A DNA stretch of 64,000 bases from Methylomicrobium sp051061015 (GTDB taxonomy: Bacteria > Pseudomonadota > Gammaproteobacteria > Methylococcales > Methylomonadaceae), in the NCBI GenBank assembly GCA_051061015.1, contig JBPFEG010000013.1, positions 1 through 64,000 on the forward strand, written 5' to 3'. The notes below the pieces were generated by a model. That model did not search any database. It saw only the letters and a list, made by a program, of their open reading frames with translations, and had not been told where the DNA came from. Position 1 is the first letter of the stretch; each line of letters opens with the position of its first letter. The translations under genes were made by a program, and so were the position numbers. Shown here one piece after another: positions 1 to 9,068 of this stretch.

Positions 1-492
1 CGAGGCGACGCCTTCAACGATTTCACCGTCGCCGGGAATGAAGTCGCCAGCCTCGATCAGCACGACATCGCCTCGGCGCAAGGTGGAGCCGGCAATCTTG
101 CTGTAGTTCGCACCGTAGCGCGGTTCGTCGAGCTTTTTCGCCGCGATGTCGCGCTTGGCGCTGCGCAGAAACGCGGCCTGCGCCTTGCTGCGGCCTTCGG
201 CGACCGCTTCGGCGAAGTTCGCGAACAGGACCGTAAACCACAGCCACAGCGTGACGGCCAGCGTGAAACCGGCCGGCGCATCGCCTTTGCCGGTCAATGC
301 CTGAAGCCAGAGAAACGTCGTCAACATGCTGCCGATATAAACAACGAACATGACAGGATTTTTCCATTGCTGCCGGGGCGTCAGTTTACGGAAGGCATCG
401 ATCAGCGCTTCCAGCAGAATTTGCCGGTCGAACAAGCTGGTCGAAACCGATTTTTTAGAGGCCGAAGCCAATTTTTTACTCATCACATTCAT
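1..492 (-). CDS. kdpB: Potassium-transporting ATPase subunit B (KdpB), N-terminal part
   Basis: KdpB is the P-type ATPase subunit that powers high-affinity K+ uptake by the KdpFABC complex in the inner membrane. Only about 163 N-terminal residues are in the window; the gene runs off the left edge before the phosphorylated DKTGT motif. The visible part has the typical start (MSKK, then FDRQILLEALIDAFRKL), the first membrane segments (NPVMFVVYIGSMLTTFLWL, then a hydrophobic stretch through TLWLWFTVLFANFAEAVAEG), and the start of the actuator domain (LRRGDVVLIEAGDFIPGDGE). I chose ATG at 492 (MNVMSKKL) because AGGAG lies six bases upstream; ATG at 483 is the alternative. That ribosome site overlaps the kdpA stop, which suggests translational coupling. 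Identification is firm; the rest of the gene and kdpC must lie to the left. Confidence 0.95.
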   Translation of the reverse strand, partial: MNVMSKKLASASKKSVSTSLFDRQILLEALIDAFRKLTPRQQWKNPVMFVVYIGSMLTTFLWLQALTGKGDAPAGFTLAVTLWLWFTVLFANFAEAVAEGRSKAQAAFLRSAKRDIAAKKLDEPRYGANYSKIAGSTLRRGDVVLIEAGDFIPGDGEIVEGVAS

Positions 493-502
493 CAAATGCT
501 CC

Positions 503-2311
503 TTACGAGGCTTTCAGCGTCTGCAGATGTTCGACAATAGGCCCCAACGCCAGCGCCGGAATGAAAGTCAACGCGCCGACCATCAGCACGATGCCGATCA
601 ACAACCCCACAAACAGCGGCGTATGGGTCGGCAAGGTGCCTGAGCTGACCGGCACGATCTTTTTTGTGGCCAAGGAGCCCGCGATCGCCAAAACCGGCAC
701 GATTAGCCAGTAACGCGCGAACAGCATCGCCATGCCGAGCATGACATTGTAAAAAGGTGTGTTCGCGGACAACCCGCCGAACGCGCTGCCATTGTTGTTG
801 CCCGCCGACGAAAACGCATAGAGCACTTCGCTGAAACCGTGTGCGCCGGGGTTGAATATCGAACTCTTGCCGGCATCGACCATCACCGCCGCAGCCGTAC
901 CGCCCAATACCATTAGCGGCGGAATCAGAATCACGACCGAAGCCATCTTGACCTCATAGGCTTCGATCTTCTTGCCGAGATATTCGGGGGTCCGGCCGAT
1001 CATCAGCCCGGCTACGAAGACCGCGATCAGCGCAAACACGATCATCCCGTATAAGCCGGAGCCGACGCCGCCGTAGATCACTTCCCCCAGCTGCATCAGC
1101 CACATCGGGATCATCCCGCCGAGCGGCGTGAACGAATCATGCATTGAATTCACCGACCCATTCGAAGCGGCGGTCGTCGCAACCGCCCACAGCGCCGAAT
1201 TGACAATCCCGAAGCGGGTTTCCTTGCCTTCCATATTGCCGCCGGCCTGCAGGTGCGAAGGATTTTGATCCGCGCCGAGCGAGGTCAGTATGGGATTGCC
1301 CCGCTGTTCGACCGGCACGGTCACACAAACCAGCGCGACGAAAATGACCGTCATCACCGCCAAAATTGCCCAGCCCTGCCGGGCATCCCCGACCATTGCG
1401 CCGAACGTGTAGCAGAGCGCGGCAGGAATCAACAGAATCGACAACATTTCCAGAAAATTGGACAATGGCGTCGGGTTCTCGAAAGGATGCGCCGAGTTCA
1501 CGTTGAAAAAGCCGCCTCCATTGGTGCCGAGCTGCTTGATCGCGACTTGCGAGGCGGCAGGGCCCATCGAGAGGGTTTGCTCATGGACTTCGACTTTTTC
1601 GAGCGCGGGCTTGCCTCCGGCGTCTTTGACGGGTTGCCCGTCCGTGCCAAGTTTGGGCTGTTCATAGCTGAGGGGTTCGGCCAGCGCGACGGTCTGGTAG
1701 GGGCTGAAGGTCTGCACGACGCCCTGCCCGACCAAAGCCAGAGCCAATAGCAGCGACAGCGGCAACAGAATGTACAACGTGCTCCGGGTCAGATCGACCC
1801 AGAAATTGCCGATCGTCTCCTGATTGCGCCGGATGAATCCCCGTATCAACGCGACTAACACCGCCATGCCGGTCGCCGCCGAGACGAAGTTTTGCACGGT
1901 CAGCCCGAGCATCTGGGTCAGGTAACTCATCGTCGTCTCACCGCCATAGCCCTGCCAGTTGGTATTGGTCGCAAAACTGGCCGCGGTGTTGAACGCCAAA
2001 TCCGGACCAACCGACGCAAGATGTTGCGGGTTCATCGGCAGATAAGATTGCAGCCTTTGCAGAGCGTACAACGCAAGCAGCCCCAAAAGATTCAAAACCA
2101 AAAGTGCGGCGGCGTATTCGGTCCAGCGCATTTCCTGCTCCGGCTTGACGCCGCTGAAGCGGTAGATCAGCCTTTCGATCGGCCCCATCCAGTGCAGGGG
2201 CCTGATCGATTTTCCGAGGTAAACCCGGGCCATGTACCAACCGAGCGGTTTGGCCAATCCCAGCAACACGATCACATAGACCGCGATTTGTAGAAAACCA
2301 TGGCTTGTCAT
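503..2311 (-). CDS. kdpA: Potassium-transporting ATPase subunit A (KdpA)
   Basis: KdpA is the ion-selective channel-like subunit of the KdpFABC K+ pump. The protein is 602 residues, normal for the family, and strongly hydrophobic with about ten membrane segments. It carries family sequence such as FNTAASFATNTNWQGYGGE and the repeated filter-like stretches TNGGGFFNVNSAHPFENPTP and SAGNNNGSAFGGL. I start it at ATG 2311 (MTSHGFLQIAVY) rather than at an upstream start at 2407, because the longer form would overlap all of kdpF. The ATG shares its A with the kdpF stop (TGATG), so the two are probably translationally coupled. kdpB follows ten bases after the stop. Confidence 0.97.
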   Translation of the reverse strand: MTSHGFLQIAVYVIVLLGLAKPLGWYMARVYLGKSIRPLHWMGPIERLIYRFSGVKPEQEMRWTEYAAALLVLNLLGLLALYALQRLQSYLPMNPQHLASVGPDLAFNTAASFATNTNWQGYGGETTMSYLTQMLGLTVQNFVSAATGMAVLVALIRGFIRRNQETIGNFWVDLTRSTLYILLPLSLLLALALVGQGVVQTFSPYQTVALAEPLSYEQPKLGTDGQPVKDAGGKPALEKVEVHEQTLSMGPAASQVAIKQLGTNGGGFFNVNSAHPFENPTPLSNFLEMLSILLIPAALCYTFGAMVGDARQGWAILAVMTVIFVALVCVTVPVEQRGNPILTSLGADQNPSHLQAGGNMEGKETRFGIVNSALWAVATTAASNGSVNSMHDSFTPLGGMIPMWLMQLGEVIYGGVGSGLYGMIVFALIAVFVAGLMIGRTPEYLGKKIEAYEVKMASVVILIPPLMVLGGTAAAVMVDAGKSSIFNPGAHGFSEVLYAFSSAGNNNGSAFGGLSANTPFYNVMLGMAMLFARYWLIVPVLAIAGSLATKKIVPVSSGTLPTHTPLFVGLLIGIVLMVGALTFIPALALGPIVEHLQTLKAS

Positions 2312-2400
2312 CAGAATTTCTCCGGAAAAAACAATGCAAAAACCAGATAAATGAAAATTAGCAGCGCAAGGCCAGCGCTCAGGAGATAAAGCCAGCTCAT
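2311..2400 (-). CDS. kdpF: KdpF small membrane subunit
   Basis: This is a 29-residue single-span peptide (MSWLYLLSAGLALLIFIYLV, then FALFFPEKF) with the KdpF layout: a hydrophobic helix followed by a short tail ending in P-E-K/R-F. KdpF stabilises the KdpABC complex, in which it packs as a lipid-like helix. It overlaps the upstream small reading frame by ATGA and the downstream kdpA by TGATG, so the first three genes of the operon are chained by overlapping start and stop codons. It is short enough to be missed by automatic gene callers. Identification rests on position and the tail motif. Confidence 0.9.
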   Translation of the reverse strand: MSWLYLLSAGLALLIFIYLVFALFFPEKF

Positions 2401-2489
2401 GACGCACTCCGTAATTTTTCGAAAGCGTAAACCAGCGCGCCGGTTAGCAGGAAAAAGCCTGCGCTCAGCAGGATAAATGCGATCTCCAT
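2397..2489 (-). CDS. Small single-span membrane peptide at the head of the kdp operon
   Basis: A 30-residue reading frame (MEIAFILLSAGFFLLTGALV, then YAFEKLRSAS) begins at ATG 2489, with AGGAG six bases upstream, and its stop overlaps the kdpF ATG as ATGA. It would form one membrane helix with a short basic tail. The good ribosome site and tight coupling to kdpF argue that it is translated. It differs from KdpF in having a longer charged end and no P-E-K-F tail. I know no named function for it; a role as an accessory helix of the Kdp complex or as a leader for coupled translation is inference. Confidence 0.65.
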   Translation of the reverse strand: MEIAFILLSAGFFLLTGALVYAFEKLRSAS

Positions 2490-2984
2490 AGAAACTCCTC
2501 TCAGGATGAGTGCGGTTTTTAATGCCCTGAAAAATTGAGGGACTTCTTTCAACGGATCGATAGCAGGGATGCAACTGCAAAATAGGATGATCCCCGCTGT
2601 CCAGTTCTATTGAGGAATAGCTTATGAAATCGGAAATAAAAATTGTGTAAAAATTTTTTGATCTTTCTTTGAAGAAGGCGATGCTGAAAATTTATAGAAT
2701 AATAAGCAAAAGATCGGCCACTTTCGGAATATCTGAAGGACTGGGCGATAGGAAAAAGATTTTAAATAATGGAGAGAAAATTAATCATCAAGTTTCAAGA
2801 TGAAAGCCCACAGAGGCCTTATTGAAATGAACGGAGCAGCGTTGGATTCATCCAGAGCGCTCGAAATTGATCCCAATCAGATACGAATGAAAAAGAAAAT
2901 AACGAAACGCTTACGTATTTTGTAAAAGGCCAATCACAAAAACAATCATCTCTCAAAAACGGCTGAATACCAGAGTTCGACCGA

Positions 2985-3150
2985 GGCTGTGTATAAACGC
3001 AAAAACAAAGAAAACGGTATAGTTGCCCTTTTAAATACCGAGCAAAATTCCAATGTTATGGGGTCATTCATGGAGAACTGACTTGCCCTTAACCGTTCAG
3101 TGGAACAATTGCTATTTCTGCTCGATTCAGCTAGGCGTTTTTACACAGCC
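2985..3150. repeat. MITE-like element bounded by 16-bp inverted repeats
   Basis: GGCTGTGTATAAACGC at 2985-3000 is matched in inverse by GCGTTTTTACACAGCC near 3135-3150, with one or two mismatches over 16 bases. The 166-bp span has no credible reading frame. GGCTGTGT-AAAACG termini recall the ends of several transposase families, so this may be a non-autonomous derivative or an eroded insertion sequence. I see no convincing target-site duplication. The rest of 2490-3199 holds the presumed kdp promoter region but no further gene. Confidence 0.5.
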
Positions 3151-3199
3151 TTGGCCAAGAGCAGAGGTTTGAGGTCAAGCTGGCCTCAGGAATAGGAGC

Positions 3200-4099
3200 T
3201 TACATCGCCGTTCCCCAGACCCGCACACAATTCCGCCCAGCAGCTTTTGCCGCATACATAGCCTTATCGGCACGGTCAATGGACGTTTCAACCGGGGTGT
3301 CATGATCAAGGAGTACCACGCCAAAAGAGGCGGTGACATGGATGGGCTGCCCTTGATTATTATAATTGATGGGCAATGAGGCGAGCCCTTCACGCAAACG
3401 CTCCAACATGTCATAACAGGCTGTCAAATCGGTGTGCTGCATTAAGAGCAGGAATTCTTCCCCTCCGTAGCGGAATATTTTGTCATAAGGGCGAAGATGC
3501 TCAATGAGGTAGCGAGCAGACTTGGTCAACACATAATCGCCTGCGAGATGCCCATGCAGGTCATTGATACCCTTGAAATTATCCAAGTCCACCATGGCAA
3601 TACAGCAGGACAAGACTTCGCGTTTTATCAACTCCTGTTGCTCGCGAAGGGCCGGCAGAATGCCGAAACGATTTATGGCCCCGGTAATCGGATCGTGGTT
3701 GTAGAGTACGTTCTCCAATTCACATTCCAAGGCAGCTATCTCAAGCCGCATTCGGTCGAGGGCATTGGAAAAATTGTCATAGTCAAAAGCAATAACAGTG
3801 TCTCCTGCTTTTGCTTCGAGGAGCAGTTTTGTAGCCAACTGGTGCATACGCTCATGCTCATTGCCCAAGGCGATGAACCCGGGAAGAGTACGCAGCTTCT
3901 CGGGTACTTTGCCGTAGTACCATTGGCCGAAGCGACATTCATGGTGAGATTGAGGACTGAAGTCGTGTTGATCAGCCGGCAACTTGCAGATGAGTGCGCG
4001 GATCAACCCAGCATGCCACTGCTGGTGATGGAAAAGGGCTTGTTTCAGTTGGTTGAGTATTTCTTGCAGATCATCTAGGGCGACCCCGTAGAGTTCCAT
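3200..4099 (-). CDS. dgcZ: Zinc-sensing diguanylate cyclase (CZB-GGDEF, DgcZ type)
   Basis: This 299-residue protein makes cyclic di-GMP from two GTP. The N-terminal 120 residues form a chemoreceptor zinc-binding (CZB) domain. Ligands H25, C55, H82 and H86 have the same spacing as those of Escherichia coli DgcZ (YdeH). The C-terminal half is a GGDEF domain with active site YGGEEF and, five residues upstream, an RPYD sequence that fits the RxxD inhibitory product-binding site. There is no signal peptide or membrane span, so it should be cytosolic. In DgcZ, zinc binding inhibits the cyclase; the same control is inferred here. The gene stands alone, with about 440 bases to the CheB-CheR gene upstream. 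The symbol follows similarity to DgcZ; orthology is not proven. Confidence 0.88.
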   Translation of the reverse strand: MELYGVALDDLQEILNQLKQALFHHQQWHAGLIRALICKLPADQHDFSPQSHHECRFGQWYYGKVPEKLRTLPGFIALGNEHERMHQLATKLLLEAKAGDTVIAFDYDNFSNALDRMRLEIAALECELENVLYNHDPITGAINRFGILPALREQQELIKREVLSCCIAMVDLDNFKGINDLHGHLAGDYVLTKSARYLIEHLRPYDKIFRYGGEEFLLLMQHTDLTACYDMLERLREGLASLPINYNNQGQPIHVTASFGVVLLDHDTPVETSIDRADKAMYAAKAAGRNCVRVWGTAM

Positions 4100-4538
4100 T
4101 TCCCTACTCCCATGACGGTTATGCGGGATGTTAAATGACGCTCAGAAACAGAATTGGCCTTTCCCGGGCATCCCCCTTAAAATAAGGTAAAAACCCTGCT
4201 CCCCTTTCAAATCGCGAGAGATATCGGCAACTACCCGGGCGCTAGAATAAAGTATCACTCTGTGTGTGATCAACTAAGTTGAGACTCATTGTTAGCTTTT
4301 TGATATATTTTTTTCACTCGTCGGGAAATTATCTAATGCTGAGTTCCATCTTATGCGATTATAAATCAATTACCTCATGCTAAGCTTATGTCCCTAACAT
4401 CATCCTGAGGCTGAGGGAAAAATATCCTTCCCAGGGAGTTGGTTCGTAATGATGACCAGGATAGGGCTTCTGCCATCAATTCAGCAACCCTTTAGGGCTT
4501 CCCGATGCAGATGCCGATTCTCATGCCTGCCCTACGGC
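4100..4538. other. Intergenic stretch, no gene seen
   Basis: This 439-bp gap lies between the end of the CheB-CheR-PAS gene and the start of the diguanylate cyclase, both on the minus strand. It presumably contains the cyclase promoter. I found no reading frame with a ribosome site, no RNA gene, and no strong hairpin followed by a T-run. Confidence 0.5.
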
Positions 4539-7500
4539 TTATGAAGGCACTTTCTCAAGAGGCTGACGCTCTGTAATATCTCGGAACAAAATCGCCACCT
4601 TACGCTCGTCGGGATTTCCTATTCTAAAGGCATAGACCTGATAAAATCGGCCAAGCTCAACGGCAGGATTCTCGAAGTGCATCGGCTCGCCGGTCAGAGC
4701 AATCTGCCCATAGATTTTGAACCAATGTTCCTCATGGTTGGGTTTGAGTGAACGCATCGTTTTGCCTTCCGCATCGGCAAGCCCGGTCAGACGCTCGAAC
4801 ACGGCGTTGACTTCGAGGAAACGGTAATCGATCGGTTGGTCGTGGGCGTCGAAGACCATCTCGATGATGCAAAAGCCTTCGTCGATCGAATTGAACAGGA
4901 TCCGTAACAGACGTTCGCTTTCACGTAACGCGTCTTCCGCCTGCAGGCGTGCGGCGATGTCGCGGAAGGCGATAATGCCGCCCGTAATGTTCCCCTGCGC
5001 ATCGCGGATCGGGCCTGCGTTGCAGAGCACAGGGATGTGTCGTCCGTCCTTGTGGGCAATGACCCAAACTTCGTCCTGGACGACTTCACCCTGTTGGGTC
5101 GAACGTACCAGCGGGAGCTCGTTGTCGGCCGGCTTTGTAACCCCATCGGCACGGTAGACGTTCCATCGCTCTACGAGTTTGCCGTAGCCGACTTTCAGGT
5201 GTCTATCCGGCTTGCCGGTCATCTTCCGTCCGGCCCGGCTGATCATCCGGATCTTCACATCGGGGGCATCGGCAATAGCGATACCTTCCGGCATATATTC
5301 CATCATGGCTGCCAGCATCCGGTCCCCTTCCTCTGCCTTGCTCAGCGCCTGGCGCAACGCCACTTCGGTCTGCTTGCGATCGCTTGTTTCCCAGGCTGTA
5401 TTGAGCAATCCCCAGCCCGCGTTTCCGGGTAGCGCGATGCGGAATAAAGACCAGCTAAAATAAGCCTCTTCAAGTGGGCCGTTTTCGGACCTTCTGATTT
5501 TGTAAGGGGCGTCTCGCAGGGAAAACGGTTTACCGGTTTTCGCGACGTGCTGGAAAAACTTTTCTATTTCCGGCACCTCCGGCCATACTTCTAGAAGGGG
5601 CTTGCCGAGCATCTTTTTTTTAGGTGCGAATGCCTGGTATTTCGGATTGATCAGTAATATCTTAAGATCAGAGGCCCGCACGATATTGACCGCCACGGGC
5701 AAATGGTTCAACACAGTTTCAAATAGATTGCGCTGAGCTTGAATTTCCTCCTCCGCCTGTTTCCGTTCGGTAATATCCAGCACGAACGCGACGCCATTGA
5801 AGCGTTCGTCGTCCAGCATGGCGCCAGCGAGGATGACGGGTAAGCGTGTGCCGTCTTTGCGGATATACTCCTTCTCAAACGGAGCGCTTACCACACCCGT
5901 AGCCAGGAGATCCACAGTCGCCTGTTTATCCAAGTACGCGTATTCCGGCGGCGTCATCCGCTGCCAGTCGACCCGGCCGGCTGTCAGATCTTCTCGGTCA
6001 TAGCCCACCATCTCCAGAAATTTATCATTGGCATCGATTACCTTCCCGTCCATGTTCCAGTAAATAATGCCCAGCAAGCCAGAGTCATAGAAGCGCCGTA
6101 AACGATATTCGCTGTTACTCAGCGCCTCTTGCGCCTGTTTGAATTTCGTGGTTTCCAGCAGCGAGAAGACCAGACCGGTGACCGTACCGTCCGGTGCTTT
6201 GACCGGTATAAGGCTCCAATTCCAATAGGTTGTCCCGCGTTCGGGCTGATCGCGGAAAACGAAAGGTTTATCCTTGTAACTTACGGCTTCGCCGGTATCG
6301 CGCACGTGCCGAAAGATGGCCTCGTTTTCCGCGTGGGGATACAAGGCAAAATGATTTTTCCCCACCATCTCTTCGGGCTTCATCTTGCAGGAATCGGCAT
6401 AGGCCGGATTGACCCAAACGAAGTTGAACTGGGGGTCGAGAAAAACCAGCATGAAGTCGGTGGCCTGCATGACGCTGACCAGCAGGCTGCGCTCTCGCTG
6501 CAGCGATTCCTCCGTCTGCTTGCGTTCAGTGATGTCAGTAAAAGTGATTGCGACACCCGTGGTTTTATCGCGGCCGGTGCGGAAAGGGCCGATGCGGCGC
6601 AAATACCAGCGCCCCTCGACATTGCGCACCTCGCCTTCCAAGGGTTTGCCTCTCCGCATCACGGCCTGGATATCGTCAATAAAACGGAGGTCCACAAACC
6701 GCGGCACCAATTCGGTGATCTTCCGACCCGCGTCATAAGAGCGCAGCGGAAACAGTTCGCTGATCGCCGGCGTGAACCACTGGACGCGCAACTCCTTATC
6801 CAGGAACAATGTCCTCACCGCCCCGCTGCTGAGTACATGACTCTGGGTTTCCAGTTCCTGGATCTTGTCGCGCAGCTGGGCATTGACATTGTTGATCTCC
6901 TCGTTGCTGAGATTGAGCTGATCATTGACGGCCCTGAGCTCTTCATTCAGGACTTGGAGCTCTTCGCGCGAGGCCTCCAGCTCTTCGATGGTGAGGCGGA
7001 GCGTATCACGCCAGCCTGGGGTACTCGACTCGCCTGAAAGGGCCGGTTCATCATTACCCGGCAAGGCGCGGTCGTCGGCCAGCGGCAAACATACGAACGA
7101 AACCAGCAGGCGGGGCGCGCTTTCCTCTTCGCCGGCCTGAATCGGCGTGAGCTTAATACTCCATATTCCGCCGACCTTTTTTGCTTCCCGCAAGCCGTCT
7201 ACGGTCATAGGCCGTTGTTCAGCCAGAGCATTTTGTGCCGAAGTTTGAATATCGGCGGCCCAGGCCGAGGGGGCCATCGCCAACAGGTTCAGCGTCGGCT
7301 GGCCCGGCGGCAGCCGCAGGAAAGAGGAAGTATCACCATAGACGTGTAGGATGTTGAACTGTGCATCGATCAGTACGGAGGGCAAATCGAACTCTTCCAC
7401 TATCGCCCGATGCGCGTTTTCAGCCCCGAGGGTAGCGCTGGCCTGGGAGGACAGTAGGCGCTGCAGGCGCTTCGGAAAGCGGATCTGCGTATCCGCCAAA

Positions 7501-8933
7501 GAGGCGGTCTTCCGGTAGATGCGCCAGGGCATCGAGATGACTTCGAAACCGCCTTGGTTAGAAATCAGCGTTTCGCCCCGGCCGAGAAACAGGTAGCCAC
7601 CCATCTTCAGGGAAGCATGCAGCAGAGTCAACACTTGCTTCTGGGCGTAGGGTTCCAGGTAGATCAGAAAATTCCGGCAAGTGACCAGGTCCACGTTGGC
7701 AAAAGGCGGATCCGCGAGCAGGTGTTGCGGTGCAAATACCACTTTCTCCCTAACATTCTTTTCGATCCGGTACTTTCCCTCGTTCGCAGAGAAGAAGCGT
7801 GCTAGGCGTTCAGGTGACAAGCCCTGGATGGCCGCGGCGGAAAATACGCCGCGACTGGCGCGAGCGACAATCTCCGGCGACGCGTCGGTGGCAAAGATCT
7901 GGAAATCGGCCGGCTTGTTTAACTGATCGAACTGTTCGGCCAGCAGCATCGCGACCGAATACGCTTCTTCGCCTGAGGAACACGCCGGCGTCCACACCCT
8001 GAGGGGACGATCCCCGCGATGATCCCGGATCAGGGGCGCGATCACTTCGCTTGCAAGCACTTCCCATGCCTCCGGGTCGCGGAAGAATTCCGTCACGTGA
8101 ATCGGTAGGTTGCGGACCAGGGCCTCCAGTTCGGCTGGATCGTCATACAGCAGGGTAACATAGTCGTGAACGTGACCGAGGCGCCGGGCCTGCATGCGCT
8201 GCTGAACCTGCCAGAACAGCGGGCTGAATTTGTAACTGCTCATATCCGAGCCGGTATGGCGGCGAATCAACGTCAGGATCTCGTCCAGCGGTTGCGCGAT
8301 GTCTTCCGGGCCGGTATCGGTCAGCGGAGGCGCCGCTGCGGAGGTGGCGGCCAGCAATTCCCGGGCGATCGCGGCCACGGGCAGTATATGATTGGCGGTG
8401 CCGGTTGCGATCGCGGCACAGGGCATGCCGCCGTGCATGGCCGTCGTCGGATTCTGTACGAAAACGGTACCGCCAACCTGCTTGATCTGGATGACGCCGT
8501 CCGCGCCGTCGCTGCCGGTGCCGGACAGGATGACGGCGATGGCTTGCTGGCCCCGGTCGGTCGCCAGACTTTTGAAGAAGGTATCGATGAGGTCGATACA
8601 GACCAGGGTATGGGAGAGAAATGGACGACTCCGCAACGTCCCTTGATCCAGGGCCAGTCTTTCGCCCGGCGCAATAATGTAGACGTGATCGGGTTCCACC
8701 CTCATGCCGTCCTGGGCTTCGCAGACGGGCAACCGACACGTCTTGCCGAGCAGTTCGGCAAGATGGCTCGGATGGTCGGGCAGCAGGTGCTGTATCACCA
8801 CAAACGCCAGCCCGGTCTGGGGAGGCAGGAGAGAGAACAGGCTATGCAGCGCTTCGATACCGCCAGCCGAGGCGCCGATGCCGACCACCGGAAAGGCCCG
8901 CGTTTGCGGTCCATCACTTTTATTAACAGCCAT
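4539..8933 (-). CDS. CheB-CheR fusion with multiple PAS domains, no output domain
   Basis: This 1464-residue cytosolic protein fuses the two receptor-modification enzymes of chemotaxis to a chain of sensors. Residues 14-195 are a CheB methylesterase domain with the catalytic set S22 (GIGASAGG), H49 (VIQHLLPDH) and D142 (SGTGSDGA), but no receiver domain. Residues about 215-485 are a CheR methyltransferase with the SAM motif VWTPACSSGEEAYS at 313-326. A PAS-like segment, then a coiled coil (repeats of EELEASREELQVLNEELRAV type, about 645-715), precede roughly six PAS domains, several ending in DITERKQ. Relatives often end in a histidine kinase or GGDEF domain, but this one stops right after the last PAS (DITERQPLEKVPS). 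No methyl-accepting receptor or kinase gene is adjacent. Domain calls are firm; the biological target is unknown. Confidence 0.92.
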   Translation of the reverse strand: MAVNKSDGPQTRAFPVVGIGASAGGIEALHSLFSLLPPQTGLAFVVIQHLLPDHPSHLAELLGKTCRLPVCEAQDGMRVEPDHVYIIAPGERLALDQGTLRSRPFLSHTLVCIDLIDTFFKSLATDRGQQAIAVILSGTGSDGADGVIQIKQVGGTVFVQNPTTAMHGGMPCAAIATGTANHILPVAAIARELLAATSAAAPPLTDTGPEDIAQPLDEILTLIRRHTGSDMSSYKFSPLFWQVQQRMQARRLGHVHDYVTLLYDDPAELEALVRNLPIHVTEFFRDPEAWEVLASEVIAPLIRDHRGDRPLRVWTPACSSGEEAYSVAMLLAEQFDQLNKPADFQIFATDASPEIVARASRGVFSAAAIQGLSPERLARFFSANEGKYRIEKNVREKVVFAPQHLLADPPFANVDLVTCRNFLIYLEPYAQKQVLTLLHASLKMGGYLFLGRGETLISNQGGFEVISMPWRIYRKTASLADTQIRFPKRLQRLLSSQASATLGAENAHRAIVEEFDLPSVLIDAQFNILHVYGDTSSFLRLPPGQPTLNLLAMAPSAWAADIQTSAQNALAEQRPMTVDGLREAKKVGGIWSIKLTPIQAGEEESAPRLLVSFVCLPLADDRALPGNDEPALSGESSTPGWRDTLRLTIEELEASREELQVLNEELRAVNDQLNLSNEEINNVNAQLRDKIQELETQSHVLSSGAVRTLFLDKELRVQWFTPAISELFPLRSYDAGRKITELVPRFVDLRFIDDIQAVMRRGKPLEGEVRNVEGRWYLRRIGPFRTGRDKTTGVAITFTDITERKQTEESLQRERSLLVSVMQATDFMLVFLDPQFNFVWVNPAYADSCKMKPEEMVGKNHFALYPHAENEAIFRHVRDTGEAVSYKDKPFVFRDQPERGTTYWNWSLIPVKAPDGTVTGLVFSLLETTKFKQAQEALSNSEYRLRRFYDSGLLGIIYWNMDGKVIDANDKFLEMVGYDREDLTAGRVDWQRMTPPEYAYLDKQATVDLLATGVVSAPFEKEYIRKDGTRLPVILAGAMLDDERFNGVAFVLDITERKQAEEEIQAQRNLFETVLNHLPVAVNIVRASDLKILLINPKYQAFAPKKKMLGKPLLEVWPEVPEIEKFFQHVAKTGKPFSLRDAPYKIRRSENGPLEEAYFSWSLFRIALPGNAGWGLLNTAWETSDRKQTEVALRQALSKAEEGDRMLAAMMEYMPEGIAIADAPDVKIRMISRAGRKMTGKPDRHLKVGYGKLVERWNVYRADGVTKPADNELPLVRSTQQGEVVQDEVWVIAHKDGRHIPVLCNAGPIRDAQGNITGGIIAFRDIAARLQAEDALRESERLLRILFNSIDEGFCIIEMVFDAHDQPIDYRFLEVNAVFERLTGLADAEGKTMRSLKPNHEEHWFKIYGQIALTGEPMHFENPAVELGRFYQVYAFRIGNPDERKVAILFRDITERQPLEKVPS

Positions 8934-9068
8934 TTTTTGCTCTCAAAGAGTATGCAGTTTAAAGACGCAGCGCATTGACGAGCCAATGTCATGCATGCAT
9001 CTTAGGTTACGAGGTCTACAGCCCGCTAATGAAGGAGGTGAATAGGGTTATCTTGGATTCGAGTAAGT

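Noticed and set aside
2951..2963. TCTCAAAAACGGC repeated near 9453-9465
   Set aside because: A 13-base match between two sites in 64 kb is expected by chance, and the flanks do not align.
6129..7037. 302-codon open frame on the plus strand
   Set aside because: Antisense to the PAS region of the CheB-CheR protein.
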